DNA of 64,000 nt from Numida meleagris (taxonomy: Eukaryota; Chordata; Aves; Galliformes; Numididae). Location: NCBI RefSeq assembly GCF_002078875.1, contig NC_034410.1, positions 146,596,851 to 146,660,850 of the forward strand, given 5' to 3'. The first letter of the stretch is position 1. Each line of letters opens with the position of its first letter. This document shows positions 1 to 10,850 of this stretch, one piece after another. The notes under the pieces are model-generated. The model saw only the letters and a program-made list of their open reading frames with translations. It was not told the origin of the DNA and did no database searches. The position numbers were made by a program, and so were the translations under genes.

Positions 1-826
1 CGGGCTGCCAGTGCACACTGCTGGCTCATGTCCAGCTTCTCATCCACCAGGACCCCCACGTCTCTCTCTGCAGGGCTGCTTTCAAGGAGTTCTTCCTCCA
101 GTTTGTATAAATACCTGGGATTGCCCCAGCCCAAGTGCAACACCTTGCACTTGGCCTTGTTGAACCTCATTAGGTTCACGTGGACCCATTTCTCCAGCCT
201 GTCCAGGTCCCTCTGGATGGCTTCCCTTCCTTCCAATGTATCAACTGCACCTCTCAGCTTGGTGTCATCTGCAAACTTGCTGAGGGTGCACTCAATTCTA
301 TTGTCTATGTAATTGATGAAGATGTTGAAGAGCACTGGTCCCAAGGCTGAGCCTTGGGGGACACCACTCGTGACCGGCCTCCACCCTGACACAGAACCAT
401 TAATCACAACCCTTTGGCTGCGACCACCCAACCAGTTCTTAATCCATCAAACAGTCCATCTTTCAAATCCATACCTCTCCAATTTAGAAAGAAGGATGTG
501 GTGAGGGACCATGTTAAAGTCTTTGCAGAATTCCAGGTAGATGATATCCGTCACCCTTCCCCTGTCCACCAATGATGTCACTCTATCATAGAAGGCCACC
601 AGATTGGTCAGGCAAGATCTGCCCTTGGTAAAGCCATGCTGGCTGTCTCGGATCTCCTCTTTGTCTCGTATGTGCCTTAACATGATAACCAGGAGGATCT
701 GCTCCATGATCTTCCCAGGCACAGAGGTGAGGCTCACTGGCCTGTAGTTCCCCAGGTCATCCTTTCTCACTTTCTTAAAAATAGGTGTAGTGTTTCCCTT
801 TTTCCAGTCTCATGGAAATTTCACCA
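1..826 (-). pseudogene. CR1 ORF2 reverse transcriptase remnant
   Basis: A single reading frame spans nearly the whole fragment. In order on the minus strand it shows NYRPVSLTS (about 752-726), the KGRSCLTN block, [11 protein letters not shown] (368-336) and the catalytic FADDTK box (275-258) with both aspartates present. The frame is broken by TGA at 447-449, where related copies suggest an arginine codon, so a CpG-to-TpG change is plausible. A second TGA lies near the 5' edge at 810-812. No frameshift is seen. In intact elements this enzyme performs target-primed reverse transcription in the nucleus. Here it is truncated and cannot be functional. The low number of breaks suggests moderate age. 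Confidence 0.88.
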
Positions 827-828
827 TG
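1..828 (-). mobile_element. CR1 LINE fragment, reverse transcriptase core
   Basis: Read on the minus strand, this is a continuous piece of CR1 ORF2. It runs from just before the first conserved reverse transcriptase block (NYRPVSLTS) to the region preceding the C-terminal part (MSQQCA). The 5' truncation lies near 828, where similarity to the usual CR1 context ([13 protein letters not shown]) fades. The 3' end runs off the left edge of the window, so the tail type cannot be read. It is one of only two copies here that retain the catalytic region. Identification as CR1 rests on motif order and on the match to other avian CR1 copies. Confidence 0.93.
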
Positions 829-2383
829 ATGATAATGATTCTATGATCTCTCAAATGGATAAATGAAAGGCCAGGAGATGTCTATCCTCACTGGCTCCTG
901 AGCAGCACAGCCCTCTCAGAAACTGTTTCATCATTCATTCCCTCAAAATTTAAGTGTTTTAACTTTAGACTATAATGATAATTTCCACCAAAACCATCTC
1001 TGTGTCCACTCTCTTAGGAATAGCTATTATTTCCAATATGCATGTACAGTATCTTGATGATTGCAATGAATGCCAAGGGACATTCAGAATATGTTAATAT
1101 GAATGTAGAAAGGAGTCTTGCCAGATTGTTGAATGCCAAGCTCAGGAAAACCATTGAAAATCCTCTGGAGAGTTGGTATGACAGCAAGAAGGATCCTCAG
1201 TAGATCTTGACAGCTGTCGAGATTTTCACTCACAGGATGTGAGTGACAAGCTCTTTATACTCTCTCCATTATTGGGTGGATATGGAGATTGAGGGCCATA
1301 CATCTGAATTAAAATCCATGAGCTAATCATGTCATCTCCCTAACAGAGAAGGCCCAGACACATTCACAGGCCTTCTTGGTTTGTTCCTCAGGGTAAGGAA
1401 AGTGGATTAGAAAGGCTGATGGACCTTGGAACAGTGACAATGGGCATAGCATGGAAGAGACAATTTCTCGCGGCCATCTGACCGACTCATCCTGTGACTT
1501 CCGAAAGACTTCACTCATTCCTCTCATTTTGATTACTTTTTGCAGTGGATAATGACTAAGGGGACACAATCCCTTCACTTTCCTGCCCTGACAATCTTCT
1601 CCCCGTGTCTTTCTTTTTCTCCCTGAGGTTTTCTTCTTCCCCCAGAGCTTTTTCTTTCTTAAAATGATTCTATGATCCTATGAAAATGCATTTTCTTTTT
1701 GTCTCCACTAATCTATTAACACCCTTTCCCACCTCCATTCTTGGTTTTGGGGTCATCTCCCTTTTCCTACATGCCTCAGTTACTTTTCCTACATGCCTCA
1801 GTTACATACTTGTCCACAGGGCAATCCCCCACTTCTTTCCATCATCACTCCAGCTTGTCCACCACATCACCCTGCCAACTGTCCTGCTCCCCTTCTTCAG
1901 GAGCAGAACCTAGTGGGAAGGATCCCAAAGAGTTAACCTTCTTGTGATCATCACCATTGTCCCCAGTGTATCTCCCTGGAGCCAGCAATCTTGCTGAGGA
2001 TTTCAGCAGGGCGACAGAGACACTTAGCACATGTCGCCATTGGAAATAGAGCGGCAGTGGTGAGATGGGTCTGAAAGTAGATCCTGCTTTCAGGTGACAC
2101 CGAGGAGGAGAGATAGGGTTTCTCCTGAGGGAGGAGGGTGCGTACAGGGTACTGGGAGTGGGAAGGTGGCATCCACCACAGTCAGATAACCTCTCTCTAT
2201 TTATTTCCTTTCGCTGACCTGTTGGTATTTCCCCAGCAACTTGAAATATGGGATAACCAAGATTATGTATATATATGTATTCCCATATTTGCTAGGAATC
2301 AGCACAACAGTACCCTGGTTTAAGGCAGCCTATTGTTGGGGGATTGGCTGCAATGAGCCAGAGCAGATTAATACACGGAGAGA
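829..2383. other. Non-coding interval, no gene recognised
   Basis: Unique-looking sequence with only short chance ORFs. It contains a perfect 22-bp tandem duplication (listed separately) and, at 1663-1684, two octamer-like units resembling a CR1 tail, too short to call. A pyrimidine-rich run lies around 1600-1655. Confidence 0.6.
1761..1804. repeat. 22-bp perfect tandem duplication
   Basis: Positions 1761-1782 and 1783-1804 are identical, head to tail. No third copy flanks them. This looks like a recent replication-slippage or repair duplication in non-coding DNA. Confidence 0.9.
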
Positions 2384-3165
2384 ATAGAATCATAGAATCA
2401 TAGAATCATAGAATTAGCTAGGTTGGAAAAGACCTACAAGATCACCTAGTCCAACCATCCACCTACCACCAACATAACCCCACTAAACCAGGTCTCTCAA
2501 CGCTATATCTAAACGTTTCTTGAACACCTCCAGGGATGGTGACTCAACCACCTCCCTGGGCAGCCTGTTCCAGCGTCTGACCACTCTTTCAGAAAAGTAG
2601 TATTTCCTAATGTCCAGCCTAAATCTCCCCTGGCGCAACTTGAAGCCATTCCCCCTCGTCCTGTCACTAGTTACAAGAGAGAAGACGCTGACCCCCAGCT
2701 CACTACAACCTCCCTTCAGGTAGTTATAGAGAGCAATGAGGTCTCCCCTGAGCCTCCTCTTCTCCAGACTGAACAATCCCAGCTCCCTCAGCCGCTCCTC
2801 ATAAGGCCTGTGCTCCAGACCCCTCACCAGCTTCGTCGCCCTCCTCTGAACACGCTCCAGGGCCTCAATGTCTTTTTTACAGTGAGGGGCCCAAAACTGG
2901 ACACAGTACTCGAGGTGGGGCCTCACCAGGGCTGAGTACAGAGGGAGAATGACTTCCCTACTCCTGCTGGCAACACTATTTCTGATACAAGCCAGGATGC
3001 CATTGGCCTTCTTGGCCACCTGGGCACACTGCTGGCTCATGCTCAGCCGAGCTTCGACTAATACCCCTAGGTCCGTTTCCTCCATACAACTTTCCAGCCA
3101 CTCTGCCCCAAGCCTGTAGCACTGCCTGGGGTTGTTGCGGCCAAAGTGCAGGACCCGGCACTTGA
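2384..3165 (-). mobile_element. Young CR1 LINE, type IV, 5'-truncated
   Basis: The left end shows reversed octamers (four ATAGAATC-type units), then the type IV 3' untranslated sequence and the C-terminal part of ORF2. The 5' truncation is near 3165, just upstream of the CRVLHF motif. It is almost identical to the plus-strand copy at 42313-43020, differing by about four amino acids over some 200 residues. This makes the pair the youngest-looking insertions in the window. No clear target-site duplication was found. Confidence 0.95.
2483..3156 (-). pseudogene. CR1 ORF2 C-terminal fragment, open frame
   Basis: The frame is open from the truncation point to the natural stop at 2483-2485 and encodes the region downstream of the reverse transcriptase catalytic box. 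Recognisable blocks in order are [80 protein letters not shown] and [10 protein letters not shown] before the stop. The catalytic domain and endonuclease are missing, so the piece has no expected activity. The absence of stops or frameshifts is unusual among the copies here and fits recent insertion. Confidence 0.9.
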
Positions 3166-3261
3166 AGAAGTTACCTGAGAGTGAACATTCTCCTGGCAAA
3201 ATGGTGGCTTATTTCGGAACTCATACAAGTAGAACAAGTCCATGATGTTAACCATCTTTGT

Positions 3262-3548
3262 TATCATAGAATCATAGAATTATTTGAGTTAGGAGGGACA
3301 TTCAAAGATCATCTAGTTCAACTCCCCTGCAGTGAACAGGGACATCAACAGCTACATTCAGTTGTTCAGAGCCCTGTCCAGACTGACCTTGAATGTCTTC
3401 AAGGATGGGGCTTCCACCACACCTCTGGGCAAACTGTTTCAATGCCTCATGACCTTTATCATAAGAAATATCCCCTCTCTTAGTTTGAAATCATTTTCCC
3501 TTGTTGTATCACAACAGACCCTTCTAAAGAGTCTGCCGCCTTCAATGT
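3262..3548 (-). mobile_element. CR1 LINE fragment, type II
   Basis: It begins with reversed octamers and the type II tail (TTTGAGTTAGGAGGGACATT), followed by the CCCTGCAGTGAACAGGGAC motif and the ORF2 C-terminus in antisense. Similarity stops near 3548. It is clearly more diverged than the copy beside it at 2384-3165, from which it is separated by about 95 bp of non-repeat DNA. Confidence 0.9.
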
Positions 3549-5529
3549 GGACACATTGGTGTCAGGTTCGAGGCCTCTGAGATGTCTGGGAGCAATGTGG
3601 TCCCACTGCACTCCACTACCCAAAAACCCCCATGCAACAGGTGAAGAGCATCTCAGATGGAGAAGGAATGGACCAGCAGGCAAAGGGTTAAGAGAAACCA
3701 TCCTGGTGAAATACATTCAGTAATAGCTGGAAGGAAGAGAGGGAGAGGAGATTGAAGTCCGGTCGGACCTCTGTTCTATCCCCCCATTTGATTTTATGGG
3801 CTCTGAAATGTTGCCCATCTGCCCTCAGTGTATTCTGCTCTTTTTTAATTGAAACGGACAGAGGATATTGACTAGCTATCAAAATTCATATCTATGCAAC
3901 ATTTCATTTCCAGTGGCCTCAGCACTCTGCTGCCGCCTCTCTGTTATTCCCCACCGTTTCAATATAAAGGCAACTGTCACTTCGATAAACGGCCCCTAAT
4001 GGTGGACAGAGAGGGTAGGAGCTGAGGGGGAGTCATGGGTGTGGGTGGGACAAGAAGCTTTCAAATCCTGATGGAAAACTTAATCAGAAAAGAGAAAAAA
4101 ACTCTAAGGGCTTTTATTTTTTTTTTTAATAACTGGGAGATTTAATTAATTGATTGACTATTAGGGCTAATATAATTTTGATGATGTCGCCTATCTTTTC
4201 TGCCATTGACTTTAAGTCAAGGTTTCTTTCTTGACTTTTGGCTGTATTTTTGGTAATGGGGCCCGTTGTTATTAAAATTCAATTGAATTTTCACTATCTC
4301 TGCACCATAAGCCAGATGAGCCAAAAAGAAGGATGGAAAAGAGTGTTACTAGTATTTATTCTATTGAACTTCCACTACTACTACTTTGGCTCTTCCTTTT
4401 TTTGCCTCAGCAGGCTGCTCTTTATGACAGATAGCAAGAGAGAAATGCCCACCCTGTTTGTTCAATTGAATTTTCACTTACTTTCTTCTGTACGTTAAGT
4501 GGCTTCAGTAATGGAAGAATTTCATAATCCAAAGAAAAACAGAAACAGGATCCAGTGCAAAGCTGCTTGTTTCTGATGTTGAAAGCAAATACACAGAGGT
4601 CACAGCAAAGCAAAGGGCTCTGCTAATTCTTGCTGTTTTATTGTATATGGTGATATCTAGGTGGGCATCATCAGCATCAGGTCCAGCTGTGTGACCAGGA
4701 AAAAGGTTGCAACCCCTTTTTCTGGCAACTCCACACTTACGGCAGGTTCAGGCTGGATTGTCTTTGGTGTAAAAAAGAAGAGTATTGGCCGATTTGGAGG
4801 CAGAGGAAGGTCATCCTCAGCTAGACCTACAGCTTAGGTGAAAGCAGTGATGCAGAATTTCTCCTTGCCACTGGGTCAGTCTATCTTTGACATCCTAGCA
4901 TGAGTCTGTGTTGGCCATGCATGTATAGGACCATTATTCTCCACTTAAGCAGTCCCAGTTTATGTCAGAACAGTTTGATTCAGAAGACTCTTCGGTCAAG
5001 CCACCATGAATGTGCCTTTGTGCTACCTGCACACACCTCCCTGCCACCAGCTGTGCCTTGAACCCCACCTTTATCCACCACCAGACAGGGCTGAATCTAG
5101 ACAGACTGATAGTAATGCACTGACCAACAACCACTGCACACAAGCTTTCTACTGGCCTCTTGTCCTCACATTACCTTTCTGACATTTGGGCAATGCAGAA
5201 TATCCAAAATATCCTATTCCTAACTACACTGCAGAGAGACCAGACCCTTCTAGGTACTGCTTGCCTCTGTTGGTCCCCCCTTTTCCATGATCAAGCCCAT
5301 GTAGACCAGATGCCACCTCTATCTCCTAAACCCAGCGCTGGCAGATCTGGGAAAGACCCTCCATTTCCAAACATGGACATAGATGCAGAGATCATTTTGC
5401 AAGCAGATTTGGTCCCCCCTGCAAAAGAGCATCTTACTTTGTGAAGCCTCAGTTCCCTCCATAGTAAAGCCAGCACATCTCCATATCCTACCAAGTGCAG
5501 GAACAAGCTGTTCTTCATCTCATACCAGG
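3549..5529. other. Non-coding interval with palindromic AT-rich motif
   Basis: No gene recognised. 3900-4020 and 4120-4300 read like unique, possibly conserved, AT-rich sequence. A poly-T run sits near 4118-4130. The repeated motif at 4274-4478 is listed separately. The rest shows nothing I can classify. Confidence 0.5.
4274..4478. repeat. Palindromic motif repeated at ~90-bp spacing
   Basis: 4274-4291 is an 18-bp perfect palindrome (AAAATTCAATTGAATTTT). Its right part plus CAC (TTCAATTGAATTTTCACT, 4278-4295) recurs exactly at 4461-4478. A degenerate version (CTATTGAACTTCCACTAC) lies between them at 4361-4378. The sequence between the motif copies does not look repeated. Confidence 0.7.
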
Positions 5530-5706
5530 CGTTGTTCCTTTTGCAGTGGAACGGATTGCTCAGAGACGTTGTAAATTCTCTCTTTTTGGAAATAATCTAA
5601 AGCTACCTGGACATGGTCCTGGACGATCTGGTGTAGGTGCTTGAGCAGGAGCTGGGCCAGATGGACCCAGAGGTCCCTTCCAACCTCAACCAGTGATTCT
5701 GTGAAC
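5530..5706 (+). mobile_element. Old CR1 LINE fragment, type V
   Basis: A degraded plus-strand 3' end. TGGAACGGATTGCTCAGAGA corresponds to the WNRLP region of ORF2, followed by the GACATGGTCCTGGACGA block, GCTTGAGCAGGAG, and the 3' end CAGAGGTCCCTTCCAACCTC with a single residual octamer (GATTCTGTGA). The heavy divergence marks an ancient insertion. Confidence 0.75.
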
Positions 5707-6380
5707 CTGCTCTTCCCTCCAAACACCAAGCAAGACATCATTCCAACCACTGATTTCATCCCACCCATGTGTGGCTGCAGAAGCAGTCATCCCAGGAATA
5801 AATTCGACAATTAAACTAGCATTATGACATTAGCTTTTAAAACCCTCGCACTATGAAATAATGTCCCCGCGTTAGTGCACTGCACGCAGGAAGCACCAGA
5901 GGCGTAAAACTTTTATTATTAAAATTAACATTTAAAACCCGTACCATGAAGTAATGTGTGAGGTGAGCATGGATAAATCAGACAGCTAAACTAGTAAGGT
6001 AACATTAGTAGTTAGAAATAAAGTCAAGGTTAGGAGATGGATTAATCAGGTGGCTCAGGCAGAACTTCTTTGTGTTAACACTTGAAATCTCCTGACCTAG
6101 GGGAAAGGAACCAGATGGAGAAATTACACAGGCAACAAAAATTAACTGTAAGGGACAGAATTCTGGTATCATATAGCCATAGGCTAAATCAGAAGGCAGT
6201 CAAGAGAGGAAAGACACAGAAGATGATGTGGCTGAGGGTATTCTGCATTTTTGGAGGCTGCAGGGACATTTCTCTGGGCTCCACTGAAAGATGGCGTTAA
6301 AGGTTTTCATTATAGAGATCTAGAAAAAGATCTTCAGCCCTGAATAAAGCTGCAAAGGAAGGTCTTTGGGGAAGAAATAT
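5707..6380. other. Non-coding interval with a short dispersed repeat
   Basis: No gene recognised. 5800-6060 is AT-rich and contains two related ~30-bp segments, listed separately. Confidence 0.5.
5835..5957. repeat. Diverged ~30-bp direct repeat pair
   Basis: 5835-5864 and 5931-5957 share the pattern TTAAAACCC, then ACTATGAAATAATGT or ACCATGAAGTAATGT, in the same orientation and about 95 bp apart. Between them, GCACTA (5848-5853) and TAGTGC (5873-5878) could form a short stem. Confidence 0.6.
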
Positions 6381-6692
6381 ATCATAGAATCACAGAATCA
6401 TAGAATCACAGAATCGTTTGAGTTGGGAAAGACCTTGAAATGCAATCTGGTCCAATGCCCCTGCAATGAACAGGAAAACCTACAGTTAGATCAAGATGCT
6501 CAGAGCCTTGTTCATCCTAACCCTGAAAATCTCCAGGGATGGGGCATCCGCCACATCTCTGGGCAACTTGTTCCAGTGCTTCACTACCCTTATCATATAA
6601 AAACTTTTTCCTAATGCCCAATTTAAATCTCCTCTTTTAGTTTGAAACCATTTCATCTTGTTCAGTCACAACAGACCCTGATACATAGTCTG
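6381..6692 (-). mobile_element. CR1 LINE fragment, type II
   Basis: Starts with five degenerate reversed octamers, followed by a type II tail (GTTTGAGTTGGGAAAGACCT), CCCCTGCAATGAACAGG and an antisense ORF2 C-terminus up to the block TTTGAAACCATTTCATCTTG. Mutated throughout; no usable reading frame. Confidence 0.92.
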
Positions 6693-7052
6693 TTTATTGG
6701 TAAGTCCAAGTTCTTCTGCAAATCCATATCAGCTTATCAGCCACCAAATAAATGGATCATTCACTGGTGACAGCAGTGCCTTCTTGGTCTTCGACCTATG
6801 TTCCCCATGGTGAAAACTTGCACTTCTATATCCTCATCTATAACCAGTGTCACCAGTAGAACCCACCAGGACAACTTTCCTGCACTGCTCTACACATAAT
6901 AGAATTGCTAGGATCTTCACTCCTTTTTCTCTACAAGCCATTCCAAAAAGATGCAGCACCAAGCTGTTCTTGCCAACTGAACAAAACCATCACTGGACGA
7001 CCAAATTCACTGAGAAAAGGTCAGAGACAGAAAATGATAGAAAATTATGTCT

Positions 7053-7055
<3 letters not shown>

Positions 7056-7083
<28 letters not shown>
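7056..7083. repeat. Poly-T tract, 28 bases
   Basis: Uninterrupted T run. No polyadenylation signal or transcript-like sequence is visible on the complementary side, so I treat it as a simple repeat. Confidence 0.95.
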
Positions 7084-7624
7084 GTCCTGTGAATGGTTGA
7101 AGGTGAACCCATGACTCAAGTCGGTTTCTAGCAGATATGGTCTTAGGGGGATGCACAATTTAGGACCAACATGTCCTCAAATCTCCTGCTGCATGAAGTA
7201 CAGCAAAATGAAGAGGAAGAGGGAAGGAAAAGGCAAGGTGGCAGTGGGAATGGGGTGGAATATGATGACATCTTCCCACCCCCAGGGGAACCCTGAATTA
7301 TTAATCGGAAAAGAAAGCCATCCCTGCAACCCAAGCCAGAGCGGCTCTGATTTCATCTCTCGACTACTCTGGCGCTTGACTGCGCCAACCAGCCTCACTT
7401 CCACAAGAGAACTCATCCTGTGGGGACAGCTGGTGGCAGGGGCCGGGGGGGGCGTTGGTGAAGGGGTCATGAAGGTATGTGTCTCAGCAGCATCAGCACT
7501 GAGATCAGCTATGACCTCCAGCTGCCCATCTCAGGCAGTGGGATGGGGTCTCTGGGTGTTAATAGAATTTACTGGAAACTATTCATCCTGGGAAGATCAA
7601 GGGAATGGCCTCATGCTATCACAG

Positions 7625-7870
7625 ACACTAAGGATGTGGTCATCTATGGATCCAAGAGTTTTCCTCATCCTAGTACTACCCAGCCATCTTTTGGTGATCT
7701 GTGTGCAATGAGCTGCATAGTTTTTAGCCTAAATGGAGGAAAAAGTGCAGATCTTAGTGTCTTCACTTGCATCTAATTACCCAGATTCACCAAGGATATG
7801 CTCATCTGTGGATCCACCAAGAGTTTTCCTCATCCTGGTGCTACCCAGCCATTTTTTTGTGACCAGATCT
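7625..7870. repeat. Diverged ~80-bp direct duplication
   Basis: 7625-7700 and 7786-7870 are similar over about 80 bp. Both contain a GGTCATC or GCTCATC core, then TGGATCC, AAGAGTTTTCCTCATCCT, CTACCCAGCCAT and a T-rich end leading into GTGA. The second copy has a few extra bases around GGATCCACCAAG. The unit is not CR1 and is not seen elsewhere in the window. Confidence 0.8.
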
Positions 7871-9573
7871 CTGATGTTTCTTTTTGCCCCATAGTAGACC
7901 ATTAGCTCATGGTAACTGGGAGAACTTCTTGCATCAAGGCTAGTTCTTGCTTTGGAGCTGAGTCTGGGAGGAAGGAGGCTGACCTTCATGGTGAGATGTT
8001 CCTGTAGGACAATGACTGATCTTCTTCTCCAGCCTTGTGATCTTGTGTGAGTCATCACCTCAGCCATCATGGCAGAGAAACAGAGAGCCTCGTGAAGTGT
8101 CAAATCAAAATATTAAAGCTGTTACTTTCCATTTCAGTACTCATATTCAGGACTCATTTGTAGAGAGAGGGGATGGTCGCAAGCCAATAGGCCAGCTTAC
8201 CACTTCAGAGAGCTTGCATCTCTCTTCAACTCTGCAACCGTACACCATTTTCTCCCCCTTAGGGAGCCAGCACTGGGCTGATTCAGCTGAACAAATGCAG
8301 GAGTGAGCTGAGCTGTGTCCTGAACTCCAGCTCTTGGCTCAGTCTGCATTGACTCTGCCAACCCAGGCAGAGACATGACCCTCACTCTTGTGAGAAAAAC
8401 AAGAATATTGGAAGGGCAGGATGAAACACCAATGGAGAACTGATCAGTAATGTTATTGAAATGTAGGGAGAGATCTCCTCATTTGAAAACAGATGCTTAT
8501 GCGGGGTTAAAAAAATGCACCCTAAGCCCCAATGGCAATACCAAGTGCTTGTGTAGAACAGGAGCCTGGATATACAGCTCAGATATGGATCACTTCTCTG
8601 TTAACTCTTCCACTCAACAAGAGGAATCCTGCTCAAATTTTTTACTGAAAATGCTCAGTGGCATTTATCGTGCTTGACAAGGCCTTACTCCTGGAGAGCC
8701 TTTGCAATGAACATGCTGAAAACATGGCTTTAAGTAAAGCGGATGTCTACAGGTTGATACAAGCACCTTGTGCTTTGTATGCAAATTGCAGTGTGACTGT
8801 GATATATCAAAGTCGAGAAGTGTGGAAGTTCAGTTATTCAAATAGCAATAATGGAAACAGATCTTAAATTCACAGGAACGTGTTTGGAGACTGGTATGGA
8901 GTTACAGTGCATAAAACAAAAGACAAATCCAACAAGGAGTGAACAGATAAGTGTCTGCAGCAGGCAGCTGCCAAAAAGAAATGTTCTTGGGGCCTTCATA
9001 GCAAATTAGCAAGGGAAATTGTATGAGTGACTGAAGATGTCCAGCTGAGTCTGATTCTTGCTTCACAGCAAGAGGATAGAGGAGCTGAACTGCTGTGGCC
9101 ATGACCAACCCTCTTTGCCAATGCTTTAGTTCCCAATTCTGAGAACCACTTTGCAAAGTGGTTCTTGCAGATGTGAGAGATGCAATAGAGAGAGTCCCTT
9201 TGAAGTGGAAGCTTGGCTCCTCTGCAGGAGCTTCTTTCCTCTTTGCCGTTGAATTAGTCTCAGAAGTCCTAAAGGCAGCAGGACATAGTTCTGCCAAGGA
9301 GATAGCACTCATATCCTCTCCATGCCCACATGCTCAGCTTCATTTTAAACAACCCTGGGGAAGAGATTCCTATTTCCATCCCACCATCTTTCTTGGCATA
9401 TATCCTTTCTCATTTTCCTTTGTTATCTCCCAGTTTTTGCTCTGTCATGGAATGCATCTGGGCTGACTGCAGAAGGCTGCATCTTCCACAACAGCAGGAG
9501 CCTAAGACCAGTAAAACTTTGCTCTGAACATCTCAATGCTGCCATGGTCTTGTCATGGTCTTGCCATGCCATT

Positions 9574-9639
9574 TGAGGTATGGTATGATATATGAGGTAT
9601 GATATGATATATCATATGAGGTATGATATATGAGGTATT
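9574..9639. repeat. Short tandem TATGAGGTATGATA-type repeat
   Basis: About four imperfect copies of a 14-18 bp unit built from TGAGGTATG and ATATGATAT. The central part (GATATATCATATGAGG) is partly self-complementary. It is immediately preceded by repeated CATGGTCTTG and CCATG words at 9543-9570. Confidence 0.8.
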
Positions 9640-10769
9640 CCCCTCCTTGCTACTCCCTTGCTTTGAGACCATCCCTTGCAACAGTGAATTTGGGGTCCCC
9701 AACAAGAAAAAGTCCAACAGCATTTTCACTGTTTTCAATTCTCTGTTTAGAGCATTCACACTGAATTTGTGTTTGTGTGCATGTGGATACTTGTAGATAT
9801 ATGTATGTAGGTGTTCTCGGAGGTATCTGCGCAAACACATACTCGTGTCTATCTCACCAAATAATACACATGTACGCATGTGGGAATGCATAATGCTTAT
9901 TTAAAACTGTCCCCAAACCCAGCTGAGACCCTACAGTTTCTACCATGGATGGCTACTCAGAAAGGCTGATGTAAGCCCTTGGACCCCTGGGAGCACTCTG
10001 CCTGCCTCATAAGCAAAGAGGCTTTCCCAAGGGGCTTGAGGGCACAGAAGGGAGCTGCTCAATCAGCAGCTGTGCTGCAGGGACTGTTACCTAATGGGGT
10101 ACTTGCAGCAGGGTCTGTGGGGCAGAATTATTTTCTCTGAGAAAGATATCTGGGGAACAGATATATTTCCCTGACATTAGGAGATCCTTGCCTCGCTTTA
10201 AACCTATATCATGTTCATCCAGCTATGTTCACCCAGCACAGAACTGGATCTGGATGCACAAGTTGCTTACAGAAGACAATGGAAACATGCCCTGACCTCT
10301 GATGGGCTGGAAATTATGGTGAATAAGTGAATACATTGCCTGTTGCTTGTGTTTTCCTCCTTCTACCAACCACAAGAAAAAAGCTTGAATACATCTTAGT
10401 TGCCACAACCCAAACAAAGGTACAGGGACAAAATTAAGAAAAGCTCTGTGCTCCCCGCATTTTTCCACAAATTCCTTTTAAATTTTCCTTTTATTTCCTC
10501 CTTGTTTTTACATGGAGTTGAATACCACAGTAATCCTTCATTCTGCTTACAATCCAGCATCCAACAGACAGTTGCCCACTTCTCAGAGCATCAGTCTAGC
10601 ACCGTGAAGGGGTGGTATCTCAGTTTGTTACCCTCAGTCCCACACAAGCTTCTCCTAGGGAGGACTCATGCACTGTGACTGGGGCAGGGAACAGTAGATT
10701 TAAAGTTCTTGGATCTCCAGTTTAACCTGCAGATTTTCCAAGTAACATTTGCTCGGTAAAACATTTCCA

Positions 10770-10850
10770 AGAGTGGGATTTACTGTCATAATTAATAGGT
10801 TATGATTAGGTCAATAACTTTCATCAACCTAGCTAGAAGAGAACCTATTA
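10770..10850. promoter_or_regulatory. Candidate AT-rich regulatory block
   Basis: Clustered TAATTAAT, TTATGATTAGG and CAATAACTTTCATC words in unique sequence. This is consistent with homeodomain-type binding sites, but there is no comparative evidence here, so it is a weak inference. Confidence 0.2.

Noticed and set aside
837..857. CR1 octamers at the right edge of the first element
   Set aside because: The words ATGATTCTATGATCTC sit at the 5' side of the minus-strand element, where octamers are not expected, and are not supported by further CR1 sequence.
1663..1684. CR1 tail (two octamer-like units)
   Set aside because: Only about 20 bases match, with no upstream CR1 sequence; could be chance in T-rich DNA.
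7056..7083. Poly-A tail of a processed retrocopy on the minus strand
   Set aside because: No polyadenylation signal or gene-like sequence on the expected side, and no flanking duplication.
7151..7711. 186-codon open frame
   Set aside because: No recognisable domain or compositional sign of coding; it overlaps the 80-bp duplication and several overlapping frames on both strands are equally open.
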